Source: Streptomyces sp. WM6386 (GTDB taxonomy: Bacteria; Actinomycetota; Actinomycetes; Streptomycetales; Streptomycetaceae). From it: 64,000 bases of DNA. Position 1 is the stretch's first letter. Each line of letters opens with the position of its first letter. The position numbers and the translations under genes are program-made. Below the pieces are notes generated by a model. The model did no database searches, had not been told where the DNA came from, and was given only the letters and a program-made list of their open reading frames with translations. The stretch spans positions 150,885 to 214,884 of the forward strand of contig NZ_JXTE01000002.1 in NCBI RefSeq assembly GCF_000972385.1, given 5' to 3'. This document shows, one piece after another, positions 10,072 to 16,118 of this stretch.

Positions 10072-11418
10072 TTACTTCGTGACGGGCTGGGGCTGCACCC
10101 GGGGCGGGGCAGCGGGCATCGGCGGGATGACGACCTGGCCGACCGGCCGGAACGGAGCCAGGAACGGCAGCTCCGGGGTGAGGTCGGCGAACTCACGGCA
10201 GACCGCGGCAGCTTCATCCGGCGTGGTCTCCGGGGTACGGATACGCGACCAGCCACCGGAGGTGTCACCGGCCACCGCCACCCCCGGACGGTCCGGAGCT
10301 ATCGAGGTCACCGCGACCACCGCGTCCGGGGCAATATCGCCCAGGCCCATGTCGGCGGTCTGCTTGTCGTTGACGCGGTGCACCACACGGCCGGTCAGCT
10401 GGGCCCGCAGAGCAGTAGCACCGCGGCCGAGGTCGGAGCCGAAGCGCTGCCCGCACACCTCCAAGAAGATGCCGATCGCACGGGCCATCTGCCCCAGGCG
10501 CACCAGCTGCATGACCGTGTGGTCGCGGGCCGGTTCGTCCTTCTTAGAGGTCACCAGAAACAGTTCGGCGATCTCGTCGACGAGGACGATCAGCGGCACC
10601 GGCCGCACCGCATCGGACAGTTCCCACAGGTCGGAGACGCCGTAGAGGGCGAGGAGATCGAAGCGCTCTTCCATCTCGGCAACCAGGGCATCGATCAGAA
10701 GCCCGGCGTCCTCGGGATTGGTGACCAGCGCAGACAGACGCGGCGCGTACCGGCCCTGCTCCACACCGCGCTTGCAGTCGATCCCGATCAGCCCGACCGG
10801 CAATTGAGCCAGCCCCTTGATCAGGTTGCGCTGATACATCGACTTGCCGGACTGGTTGGCACCCAGCGTGAGCGCCATCGGGACCTTGCGGTAGTCCCGC
10901 TCAAAGACCGTGCCGTCCTCCCGCAGCGCCACCGGAACGACCAGGTCATGAGGCCGTGCCTTCCGCGGCAGGTTCACCTTGGCCAGCACGTCGTAGCCAG
11001 TCATGCGCAGCTCGACATAGCCGGGCTTGGTCTCCGCGATGGTGACCGAGCGGACTCCCCAGGCGTGGCGGAGGCGTTCGGTGGACGCGGCGAGGTCAGC
11101 GGGCTCCAACCCGGCAGGCAGGCGCAGGGTGATGCGCAGGCCGGTCGAGGTCGGGCGAACCCGGCGAACCCTCGGCGGCACCGGCCGGACCTCACCACGG
11201 GCCACATTGCGCCGGACGAAGGCACGGAACCTGGACGGCTGCACCGTCAGCCCGCACACCTCCATCGTGTCCCGGTAGGTCCAGGTGAACCGGCCCCACG
11301 TACGAGGCAGACCCACCAGCGACCAGTACACGCGCGGCGCACGGGACTTGGCGACGCCGAGCCCAGCAACACCAGTCGCAGCCCCGGCCAGCTCCATGTA
11401 GGTCGTGAGGTCGGTCAT
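10072..11418 (-). CDS. FtsK/SpoIIIE-type conjugative DNA translocase (Tra)
   Basis: This 448-residue ATPase is the single-protein conjugation motor of Streptomyces elements (TraB/TraSA type), moving double-stranded DNA between hyphae. The Walker A is GANQSGKS at residues 186-193 and the Walker B is LIVLVDE at 276-282. A downstream AGDTSGGWSRIRT segment resembles the end of the FtsK motor domain. The N-terminus has only one weak hydrophobic patch, unlike full-length FtsK. It starts 2 nt after the upstream gene's stop. Homologues bind short repeats (clt) on the element; such sites were not clearly identified here. Confidence 0.9.
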   Translation of the reverse strand: MTDLTTYMELAGAATGVAGLGVAKSRAPRVYWSLVGLPRTWGRFTWTYRDTMEVCGLTVQPSRFRAFVRRNVARGEVRPVPPRVRRVRPTSTGLRITLRLPAGLEPADLAASTERLRHAWGVRSVTIAETKPGYVELRMTGYDVLAKVNLPRKARPHDLVVPVALREDGTVFERDYRKVPMALTLGANQSGKSMYQRNLIKGLAQLPVGLIGIDCKRGVEQGRYAPRLSALVTNPEDAGLLIDALVAEMEERFDLLALYGVSDLWELSDAVRPVPLIVLVDEIAELFLVTSKKDEPARDHTVMQLVRLGQMARAIGIFLEVCGQRFGSDLGRGATALRAQLTGRVVHRVNDKQTADMGLGDIAPDAVVAVTSIAPDRPGVAVAGDTSGGWSRIRTPETTPDEAAAVCREFADLTPELPFLAPFRPVGQVVIPPMPAAPPRVQPQPVTK

Positions 11419-11420
11419 GA

Positions 11421-11756
11421 TCAGGCCCCCAGCGGGGTGACCGCGACCGCGCGGAAGCTGATCCCGTGCCGCTTCTGGCCGTTGAACTCGTTCTCCCAGT
11501 CCCGAGCCTTCAGCCCGGTGACCGCGACCGGCGTACCCGGCACGAGGCTCGCGGGGAGGCCAGTCTCCGGGACGGTCACCTGGTAGAGGTTCCCCTCCCC
11601 CTCATCCGAGACCAGCAGGCCCACCGTGGACATGCCCACCGCGGGGTTGTCCCGGTCCACGGCCCGCTCACCGGTCCGCTTGTTGACCATCTTCGGCTCC
11701 GGCGCAGTCGCCACGAACACCTGAGCGGTCGTGAGGTCGATCTTGAACGACGGCAT
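11421..11756 (-). CDS. AICE regulatory protein, first gene of the transfer operon
   Basis: A 111-residue soluble protein starting MPSFKIDLTTAQVFVATAPE with conserved-looking blocks KMVNKRTGERAVDR and VGTPVAVTGLKARDW-like segments, all beta-rich by eye. ATG 11756 with GAGGG upstream is preferred over a longer frame from 11822, which would run through the operators. It occupies the place held by activator-type genes (Pra in pSAM2, SCO3933-type proteins) at the head of AICE operons. Equivalence is an inference from position and general resemblance. Confidence 0.6.
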   Translation of the reverse strand: MPSFKIDLTTAQVFVATAPEPKMVNKRTGERAVDRDNPAVGMSTVGLLVSDEGEGNLYQVTVPETGLPASLVPGTPVAVTGLKARDWENEFNGQKRHGISFRAVAVTPLGA

Positions 11757-11796
11757 GAGCACATCCCTCAGTTCCTGGAGACCGCCCGTTTGCGAC

Positions 11797-11930
11797 CTCT
11801 CTAGACATCTCCAGTAGGTCACACGTCTCTAGAGACGTCAAGGGAATCTGTATAGAGATGTTGAGGACGCGGGATTGCGGCTACACGAGAGGTCGGGTGC
11901 GGCATGCATGGCCTAGGCTGTCTAGAGAAG
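11797..11930. promoter_or_regulatory. Divergent promoter with TCTAGA-cored operator cluster
   Basis: Four related sites lie between the operon and gntR. They are CTCTCTAGACATCTC near 11797-11811, the perfect 16-bp palindrome ACGTCTCTAGAGACGT at 11823-11838, CTGTATAGAGATG at 11848-11860 and CTGTCTAGAGAAG at 11918-11930. The palindrome lies between a minus-strand -35 TTGACG (11841-11836) and a -10-like CCTACT (11818-11813), so a bound repressor would block the operon promoter. The last site sits just before the gntR ribosome site and follows a TAGGCT -10-like element, suggesting autoregulation. Binding by the GntR protein is inferred. Confidence 0.65.
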
Positions 11931-11946
11931 AAGGGAGGGCTCCCGA

Positions 11947-12705
11947 ATGACCACCACCGACGACGACCGTCGGCCGAAGTACCAGCGGATTGCGGACTCT
12001 CTACGCGAGGCGATCCGGTCCGGCGAGTACAGTCCCGGTGATCGGCTTCCGGGAGAGAACGACCTCATGGCCACCCACGGCGTGGCCCGCATGACAGCCC
12101 GTCAGGCCTTGGGTGTACTCAAGGACGAGGGTGTCGCCGAGTCCCGCAAGGGTGCCGGTGTCTTCGTACGTTCTTTCCGCCCCCTGAGGCGCCAAGGCAT
12201 CAAGCGCCTCGCGCAGGAGCAATGGGGTAGCGGCCGGTCCATCTGGTCCGCCGACACCGAGGACCGCACACTCGTTGTGGATCAGGTGACGGTGTCCGAA
12301 GAGACGGCGCCCGCACACGTTGAGCAGGTCTTGGACCTGGGTGACGAGGACACCGTGTGCGTGAGGCGACGGCGGTTCGTTTTGGATGGGAAGCCCGTTC
12401 TGCTCGCGACGAGCTATCTCCCGACATCGATGGTGGCGGGGTCGCCGATCACGCAGGCAGACACGGGACCCGGTGGAACCTACGCCCGACTTGCCGAACT
12501 CGGGTACAAGCCAGTGCACTTCCGTGAGGAGATCCGCTCGCGCATGCCCACGAAGCATGAGGCGGGACAACTGAGCATCTCCGCGGGAACGCCGGTCATC
12601 CTCATCTGCCGGACCGCGTTCGCGGACGAGGGACGCCCCGTCGAGATCAACGAAATGACGCTCGATGCCGCCTCGTACATCCTGGAGTACGACTTCGACG
12701 CGTAG
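11947..12705 (+). CDS. GntR/UTRA transcriptional repressor (KorSA-like)
   Basis: A 252-residue protein with an N-terminal GntR winged helix (about 10-75; RLPGENDLMATHGVARMTAR) and a C-terminal UTRA effector domain (about 95-248). In pSAM2 the equivalent protein, KorSA, keeps the element silent by repressing its activator gene. It is the only plus-strand regulator, divergent from the transfer-replication-integration operon across the operator cluster. AGGGAGG precedes the ATG. The UTRA domain suggests a small-molecule ligand, which cannot be identified from sequence. Confidence 0.85.
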   Translation: MTTTDDDRRPKYQRIADSLREAIRSGEYSPGDRLPGENDLMATHGVARMTARQALGVLKDEGVAESRKGAGVFVRSFRPLRRQGIKRLAQEQWGSGRSIWSADTEDRTLVVDQVTVSEETAPAHVEQVLDLGDEDTVCVRRRRFVLDGKPVLLATSYLPTSMVAGSPITQADTGPGGTYARLAELGYKPVHFREEIRSRMPTKHEAGQLSISAGTPVILICRTAFADEGRPVEINEMTLDAASYILEYDFDA

Positions 12706-13195
12706 GCCAGCGCGAGTTGTTACAGATTTCTCTACCTCATCAAGCCCCGGCTGCGCTCCGCTCCGCCGGGCGCGCTTCCCGGCTCTGGCTGCGCCCGCGC
12801 TCCTGCCTTCGGCCCGCTCGGCGCTGCCGCCGCCGACGCGCGCCCACATGTGGATAGGGCCGGAAGCCATGAGTCGACCACCGCATAGCGCGGCCCACGG
12901 TCAGGACGATGCCTCCGGCGGGGGATCGGCCGGCACCGGGATGGAGGGGGCGCCATTCCCGACTGCGGGCCCGTAGTGGCGTGCGCGGGGTGCTCCCATC
13001 CCGTCCACCATCGACCCAGGCAGAGCCGAGCAGACGCGGCCCATGGCGTCCAGGTCGTTCGTACAGTGGCGCGCTCCACCTGGACGCCATGAACCACGCC
13101 CGCTCCACGGTGTGTGGGTCGACGGCGGACGGGATGGGAGCTGGGGAGAGTGGTGGGTGAAGGTAGATCGTTGACGCATCCAGGAGAACCCCGCG
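12706..13195. other. Non-coding right end of the AICE (origin/clt candidate region)
   Basis: These 490 bp hold no convincing gene: overlapping frames on both strands lack ribosome sites and do not resemble known proteins. The first part is very GC-rich with repeated GGCTGCGC and CCCGGCTGCGCTCC/CCGCCGGG half-palindromes (about 12745-12800). The second part contains the long inverted repeat 12992-13141. AICEs carry their double- or single-strand replication origins and the clt transfer locus in such regions. Which of these is here cannot be decided from sequence. Confidence 0.55.
12992..13141. repeat. Long interrupted inverted repeat with 64-bp arms
   Basis: Left arm 12992-13055 and right arm 13078-13141 are complementary at about 51 of 64 positions, with a 22-nt loop. 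Three blocks match perfectly: 15 bp at the base (GCTCCCATCCCGTCC), 8 bp (TCGACCCA) and 14 bp next to the loop (CATGGCGTCCAGGT). Eight of the 13 mismatches would be G-T or G-U pairs on the minus strand, giving about 59 of 64 pairs there. This bias points to a structure used as minus-strand RNA or single-stranded DNA. Confidence 0.8.
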
Positions 13196-13474
13196 ATGAT
13201 GCGCGTCATGTTGCAGCTCAGCGCGCAAGCCACCCATGGCGGCCGGGTGTTCCTCTTGATCTGGGGTGTGGGCGCACTGGTCATGGGATCGGCACTCGCT
13301 TCGAAGAAGGGGTCCGCCTGGTTTCGCGCAGTGGTCGTATCGGGGCTCCAGGGAAGACCTGTGGAGCAGGTCCGAGCGCAGAACTTCGGCGGCCTGCGAG
13401 TGATAGCCACTGGGGTTGCCGTAGCAGGGCTGATCGGAATGGGGGCGGCGATCGTCCTGCTGTCCCGAGGCTAG
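13196..13474 (+). CDS. Small two-helix membrane protein of the AICE, function unknown
   Basis: A 92-residue protein with two predicted membrane helices (about 17-36 and 69-89) and a short basic connecting region. AGGAGA lies about 8 nt before the ATG ATG start, and codon third positions are GC-biased, supporting a real gene. It is the only apparent passenger on the element's right side, transcribed away from gntR. No family was recognised. It could serve entry exclusion, spread or stability, but nothing in the sequence decides this. Confidence 0.55.
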   Translation: MMRVMLQLSAQATHGGRVFLLIWGVGALVMGSALASKKGSAWFRAVVVSGLQGRPVEQVRAQNFGGLRVIATGVAVAGLIGMGAAIVLLSRG

Positions 13475-13507
13475 AGCACTCGTGCTTGTCAAGACCGCGC
13501 GTGTCGG

Positions 13508-13534
13508 CTGACACCAGCGGCTGACACCAACAGC
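13508..13534. promoter_or_regulatory. Putative integrase arm-type sites, right side
   Basis: Tandem CTGACACCAGCGG (13508-13520) and CTGACACCAACAGC (13521-13534) match the left-end pair at 5574-5600 in sequence, order, spacing and orientation. They lie 91 bp before the right core. The duplication on both sides of the crossover is what an integrase needs to build the intasome. Confidence 0.6.
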
Positions 13535-13624
13535 CGCGCACAACGACGGCCGCCGTTGAACTTCTATGGCCAGTCACCGCGAGCAGCACAGGGATTGAGG
13601 CAGGCGATCAGAACCCATGATCGA

Positions 13625-13668
13625 CCTGATAAGGATGAGGCCACAGGTTCAAATCCTGTTAGCCCCAC
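13625..13668 (+). repeat. att core copy, right attachment site (tRNA-Ile fragment)
   Basis: A perfect 44-bp copy of the 3' part of tRNA-Ile. Upstream bases do not continue the cloverleaf (no acceptor or D arm), so this is a tRNA remnant and not a gene. It marks the right junction between the AICE and the chromosome. Confidence 0.93.
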
Positions 13669-13687
13669 AGACGAAGAACAAGAAGTC

Positions 13688-13712
13688 GGGTGCCTCCCAA
13701 TGGGAGGCACCC
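13688..13712 (+). terminator. Hairpin terminator right of the att site
   Basis: GGGTGCCTCCC and GGGAGGCACCC pair around AAT, followed by a T-rich stretch. It lies 20 bp past the right core, in the position of the terminator that served tRNA-Ile before insertion. Confidence 0.7.
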
Positions 13713-13768
13713 GTTCTTTGTTTTGGCGGCAGTACGAAGGCTGGGCGATGGGCTCAGTCACCCAAGCA

Positions 13769-13802
13769 CGACACCCCCGGTCGATGGAGACCGGGGGTGT
13801 CG
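13769..13802. terminator. Hairpin between AICE and DUF6344-type gene
   Basis: Perfect 13-bp arms CGACACCCCCGGT (13769-13781) and ACCGGGGGTGTCG (13790-13802) with an 8-nt loop. It lies downstream of the minus-strand gene at 13872 and may terminate it. Confidence 0.6.
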
Positions 13803-13871
13803 CTTGTCTGTACGTCTATGTAGCGGGCGTGTACGCAAGTTCGCCGTTACATCGTGGAGGGGACGGCGCTG

Positions 13872-14216
13872 TCAGCGCTGGAGGGGTGTGGCCGGCTCGG
13901 CGGCCGAGTCGTCGCAGGGGGACGTGACCCCGTCGGTGTCCTCCGTGTCCGCGGGCGGGCGGTTGCGGCAGCTGGGGGTCTTGCCGTGAGCCTCGGCTCG
14001 AATGCGCTGCTTCATCGTGGGGGGCAGGGACCTGGTGTAGGACCAGGGCCAGAGGGATGGCGCCGGTGCCGCGGCCTCGGTGCTGCTGTTGCGGGTCGTC
14101 TCGGTCTGCGGTACGGCCGCGGCGGCGGTCGTGGTGATGAGTCCGAGCGTCGTGCACAGCGCCAGGAGGGCGGTGACGATGGCGTTCCACACGTTCATGA
14201 CCTTGTTCTGGGCCAT
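13872..14216 (-). CDS. Small exported or membrane protein (DUF6344-like)
   Basis: A 114-residue protein beginning MAQNKVMNVWNAIVTALLAL with a hydrophobic N-terminal helix (about 10-35) ending in TAAAAV, either a signal peptide or an anchor. The middle has a conserved-looking SLPPTMKQRIRAEAHGK block, then a hydrophilic tail. It resembles a Streptomyces family annotated DUF6344; this is from memory and not verified. Function is unknown. It is transcribed toward the AICE and is not part of it. Confidence 0.6.
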   Translation of the reverse strand: MAQNKVMNVWNAIVTALLALCTTLGLITTTAAAAVPQTETTRNSSTEAAAPAPSLWPWSYTRSLPPTMKQRIRAEAHGKTPSCRNRPPADTEDTDGVTSPCDDSAAEPATPLQR

Positions 14217-14554
14217 GGCCCCTCACTTTCGGGTTGGGCGATTTGCGTACTTTCCTCATGATGTGTATGGGGGCCGCGAAATCATGGACCGACGCCCGTG
14301 GCGCGTCGATGTTCAGATGAACACCACCCGGATGGGTGCAAGGAGCCCGAAAAGTGGAGGAGAGTGGAGGAGAAGGTCCAAAGTGACCGTCCGTGGAGGT
14401 GTGATCACCCTCCGATCGGAGTGGCATCATCCGCTTCTACTGCGGTGTGCAGGACGGAAGTTGAGGGGCTGACGCAGGTCACCGATCGGTATCGGTCGGT
14501 GTGTATAGTCGGGCGCCAGAGGTCCCCTACGTCAAGGAAAGACGAGGTCGCACG
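14217..14554. other. Intergenic region between divergent small genes
   Basis: About 340 bp with no supported gene. A TATAGT -10-like element (14504-14509) lies about 45 bp before the DLW-39 start. A GATCGGTATCGGTCGG direct-repeat-like patch precedes it. The AT content is somewhat higher near 14217-14280, consistent with a promoter for the minus-strand gene. Confidence 0.4.
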
Positions 14555-14683
14555 GTGAAGAAGCTTCTCCTGGTCGCACTGGCCGCCATCGGCGGGCTCC
14601 TCGTGTACCGCCAGATCCAGGCGGATCGCGCCGAGCAGGATCTGTGGACGGAGGCGACCGACTCCGTGCCCACGGGTTCGTGA
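14555..14683 (+). CDS. DLW-39 family small membrane protein
   Basis: A 42-residue protein, VKKLLLVALAAIGGLLVYRQ plus a hydrophilic tail containing the family's DLW motif (QDLWTEATDSVP). It has one membrane helix (about 3-19), so the tail faces one side of the membrane only. GAGG lies 7 nt before the GTG. The family is widespread near gyrA and tRNA-Ile/Ala in Streptomyces and has no known function. The longer frame from 14501 adds unrelated residues and is not used. Confidence 0.75.
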   Translation: MKKLLLVALAAIGGLLVYRQIQADRAEQDLWTEATDSVPTGS

Positions 14684-14707
14684 GTACCGACATTCGGTTC
14701 TGAACAG

Positions 14708-14735
14708 ACCCCGGCCGCCTCGCGGTCGGGGTTTT
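14708..14735 (+). terminator. Intrinsic terminator after DLW-39 gene
   Basis: ACCCCGGCCG (14708-14717) pairs with CGGTCGGGGT (14723-14732) with one G-T pair, followed by TTT. Confidence 0.75.
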
Positions 14736-14797
14736 GTGTTGCGTGAGACGCAGCCGGGCAGGATGAGCCACGATCAGGCGACGGCGAGGGGTGGCGC

Positions 14798-16090
14798 GTG
14801 ATGGGGCGGCGTACGGTGCGGTGGCGCGGCGTGTGCGCGGCTGTCGTGGGAATGGCCCTGGCCGCCCTTCTGCCGGGACAGACGGCCCTCGCGGCGAGTA
14901 CCCCCAGCCCCTCTTACGGGTTCGCGCCCGACGTCCGGTCGGTCACCGGCGCCGCGACCACCTCGGACGCCGAGTCCCTCGACATCGGCGAGACGTACAG
15001 GAGCACCCTCCCCGCGAGCGGCGAGCTCTACTACCGCCTCGTACTCGACGCGACGTCGGACACGTACGTCTCCGTCACTGCCGTCCCGCGCGCGGGCACG
15101 ACGGTCTCCACCGGCGGCGGCATCAGGGTGTATCTGCAGGACGCCGACAGCCGCTCCTGCTCCTTCGAGAGCGCCTACTTCGGAACGAGCCGCAGTCCTC
15201 GGCCGATCGTCGCCTGGGGAGCGAGGGAGGCCTTCACCAATCGCGCCCTGTGCAAGGGCGGCGGCCTGTACTACGTGCGCGTCGAGCGCATCGACGGCAC
15301 GGACGTATCGCCCGGCGAATGGGACCTGGAGCTCTCTGCGGTCTCGGAGTCGCCCCTGGACCAGGCTGAGGCGACGAGCCCGCCGCAGAGCTGGAACTCC
15401 ACGCCCCCACAGCCTCCGACGGACCAGGCCGTACGACGTCCGGGCGGCGCGGGTTTCGACGAGGCCGTGCCGGTGAAGCAGGGGGTCTGGAGCGCCGATG
15501 TCGCGCCCGGACAGACACTCTTCTACAAGGTGCCGGTCGACTGGGGGCAGCAACTCCACGTCACCGCCGAACTGGGCAGCACGACCCGCGGCCGCTATGT
15601 GGGCAGTGCGCTCATCACGTCCCTGTACAACCCCGCACGCATGCCCGTCGACGACGTGGCCATCGGCTACAACGGCACCCAGAAGACGGACTCCCTCAAC
15701 CCCTTGCCCCCAATCGACTACTCCAACCGCTACGACTCCTCCCGACAGGTCAGAGCGATGCGGTTCGCCGGCTCGTACTACCTCGCCCTCCATCTCTCGT
15801 CGGCCATGGCCGAGAAGTACGGCGACAAGCCGTTCGGCGTGACGCTGCGGGTGCGGGTCGACGGCACGACCGAGACGGCACCCGCCTACGCGGCGCCGTC
15901 CGATCCGCGGAGCCTCTTCGAGGTGTCGGCACAGGACCGGGAGGCGGCGGCCGAGGGCGGGGGCGCGGGAGGCGACGCGGTGATGAAGGTGGTCGCCGTG
16001 GCGGGGATCGGGGGCGGGAGCCTGGTGCTGGCGGTACTGGGGACGTGGACGGTGATCGCTCGACGGAGGACGGCCGGGGCCGTCGGGTAG
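14798..16090 (+). CDS. Exported membrane-anchored protein, function unknown
   Basis: A 430-residue protein with a signal peptide (about 1-33, ending ALAAS) and one C-terminal membrane helix (about 398-420) followed by RRR. The extracellular part reads as two beta-sandwich-like halves (about 55-185 and 225-365). Each half has a related motif, GELYYRLVLDATSDTYVSV and GQTLFYKVPVDWGQQLHV, suggesting an internal duplication. No catalytic motif or sortase signal is visible. Start is GTG 14798 or ATG 14801, both served by GAGGGG. The convergent neighbour is a Ser/Thr kinase. It resembles uncharacterised cell-surface proteins of Streptomyces. Confidence 0.75.
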   Translation: MMGRRTVRWRGVCAAVVGMALAALLPGQTALAASTPSPSYGFAPDVRSVTGAATTSDAESLDIGETYRSTLPASGELYYRLVLDATSDTYVSVTAVPRAGTTVSTGGGIRVYLQDADSRSCSFESAYFGTSRSPRPIVAWGAREAFTNRALCKGGGLYYVRVERIDGTDVSPGEWDLELSAVSESPLDQAEATSPPQSWNSTPPQPPTDQAVRRPGGAGFDEAVPVKQGVWSADVAPGQTLFYKVPVDWGQQLHVTAELGSTTRGRYVGSALITSLYNPARMPVDDVAIGYNGTQKTDSLNPLPPIDYSNRYDSSRQVRAMRFAGSYYLALHLSSAMAEKYGDKPFGVTLRVRVDGTTETAPAYAAPSDPRSLFEVSAQDREAAAEGGGAGGDAVMKVVAVAGIGGGSLVLAVLGTWTVIARRRTAGAVG

Positions 16091-16118
16091 AAGCGGGGGT
16101 TCTGGTGCCCGTGCGTGC

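Larger units (their letters stand above)
5492..13668. mobile_element. Actinomycete integrative and conjugative element (pSAM2/SLP1-like AICE) in tRNA-Ile
   Basis: The unit is about 8.13 kb, bounded by a perfect 44-bp tRNA-derived direct repeat. It carries the full minimal AICE set: integrase, excisionase, RepSA-like rolling-circle initiator, FtsK-type Tra translocase, Spd-type intramycelial spread proteins and a GntR (KorSA-like) repressor. Ten minus-strand genes from 11756 to 5606 are tightly packed or overlapping, so excision, replication and transfer are probably co-transcribed. The single divergent regulator sits behind shared operators. No Nudix Pif gene or obvious cargo was recognised apart from one small membrane protein. 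The operon has no frameshift, so the element could be functional; activity is inferred. Confidence 0.93.

Noticed and set aside
9409..11586. Long plus-strand open frame across the AICE tra and spdB2 genes
   Set aside because: It is antisense to clearly recognised genes with Walker motifs and membrane helices, and is itself low-complexity Arg/Gly/Gln.
12849..12857. Possible DnaA box (CTATCCACA on the minus strand) in the AICE
   Set aside because: It is an isolated one-mismatch match in a GC-rich repeat region, with no neighbouring boxes.
12740..13543. Minus-strand open frames in the AICE right end
   Set aside because: They cross the inverted repeat and the plus-strand membrane gene, lack ribosome sites and resemble no known protein.
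13600..13668. Second tRNA-Ile gene at the right end of the AICE
   Set aside because: Only the 3' 44 bp are present; there is no acceptor 5' strand or D arm, so it is an attachment-site remnant.
13556..13927. Open frames reading through the right att core
   Set aside because: Peptides such as MRPQVQILLAP arise from reading tRNA sequence and are well-known annotation artefacts.
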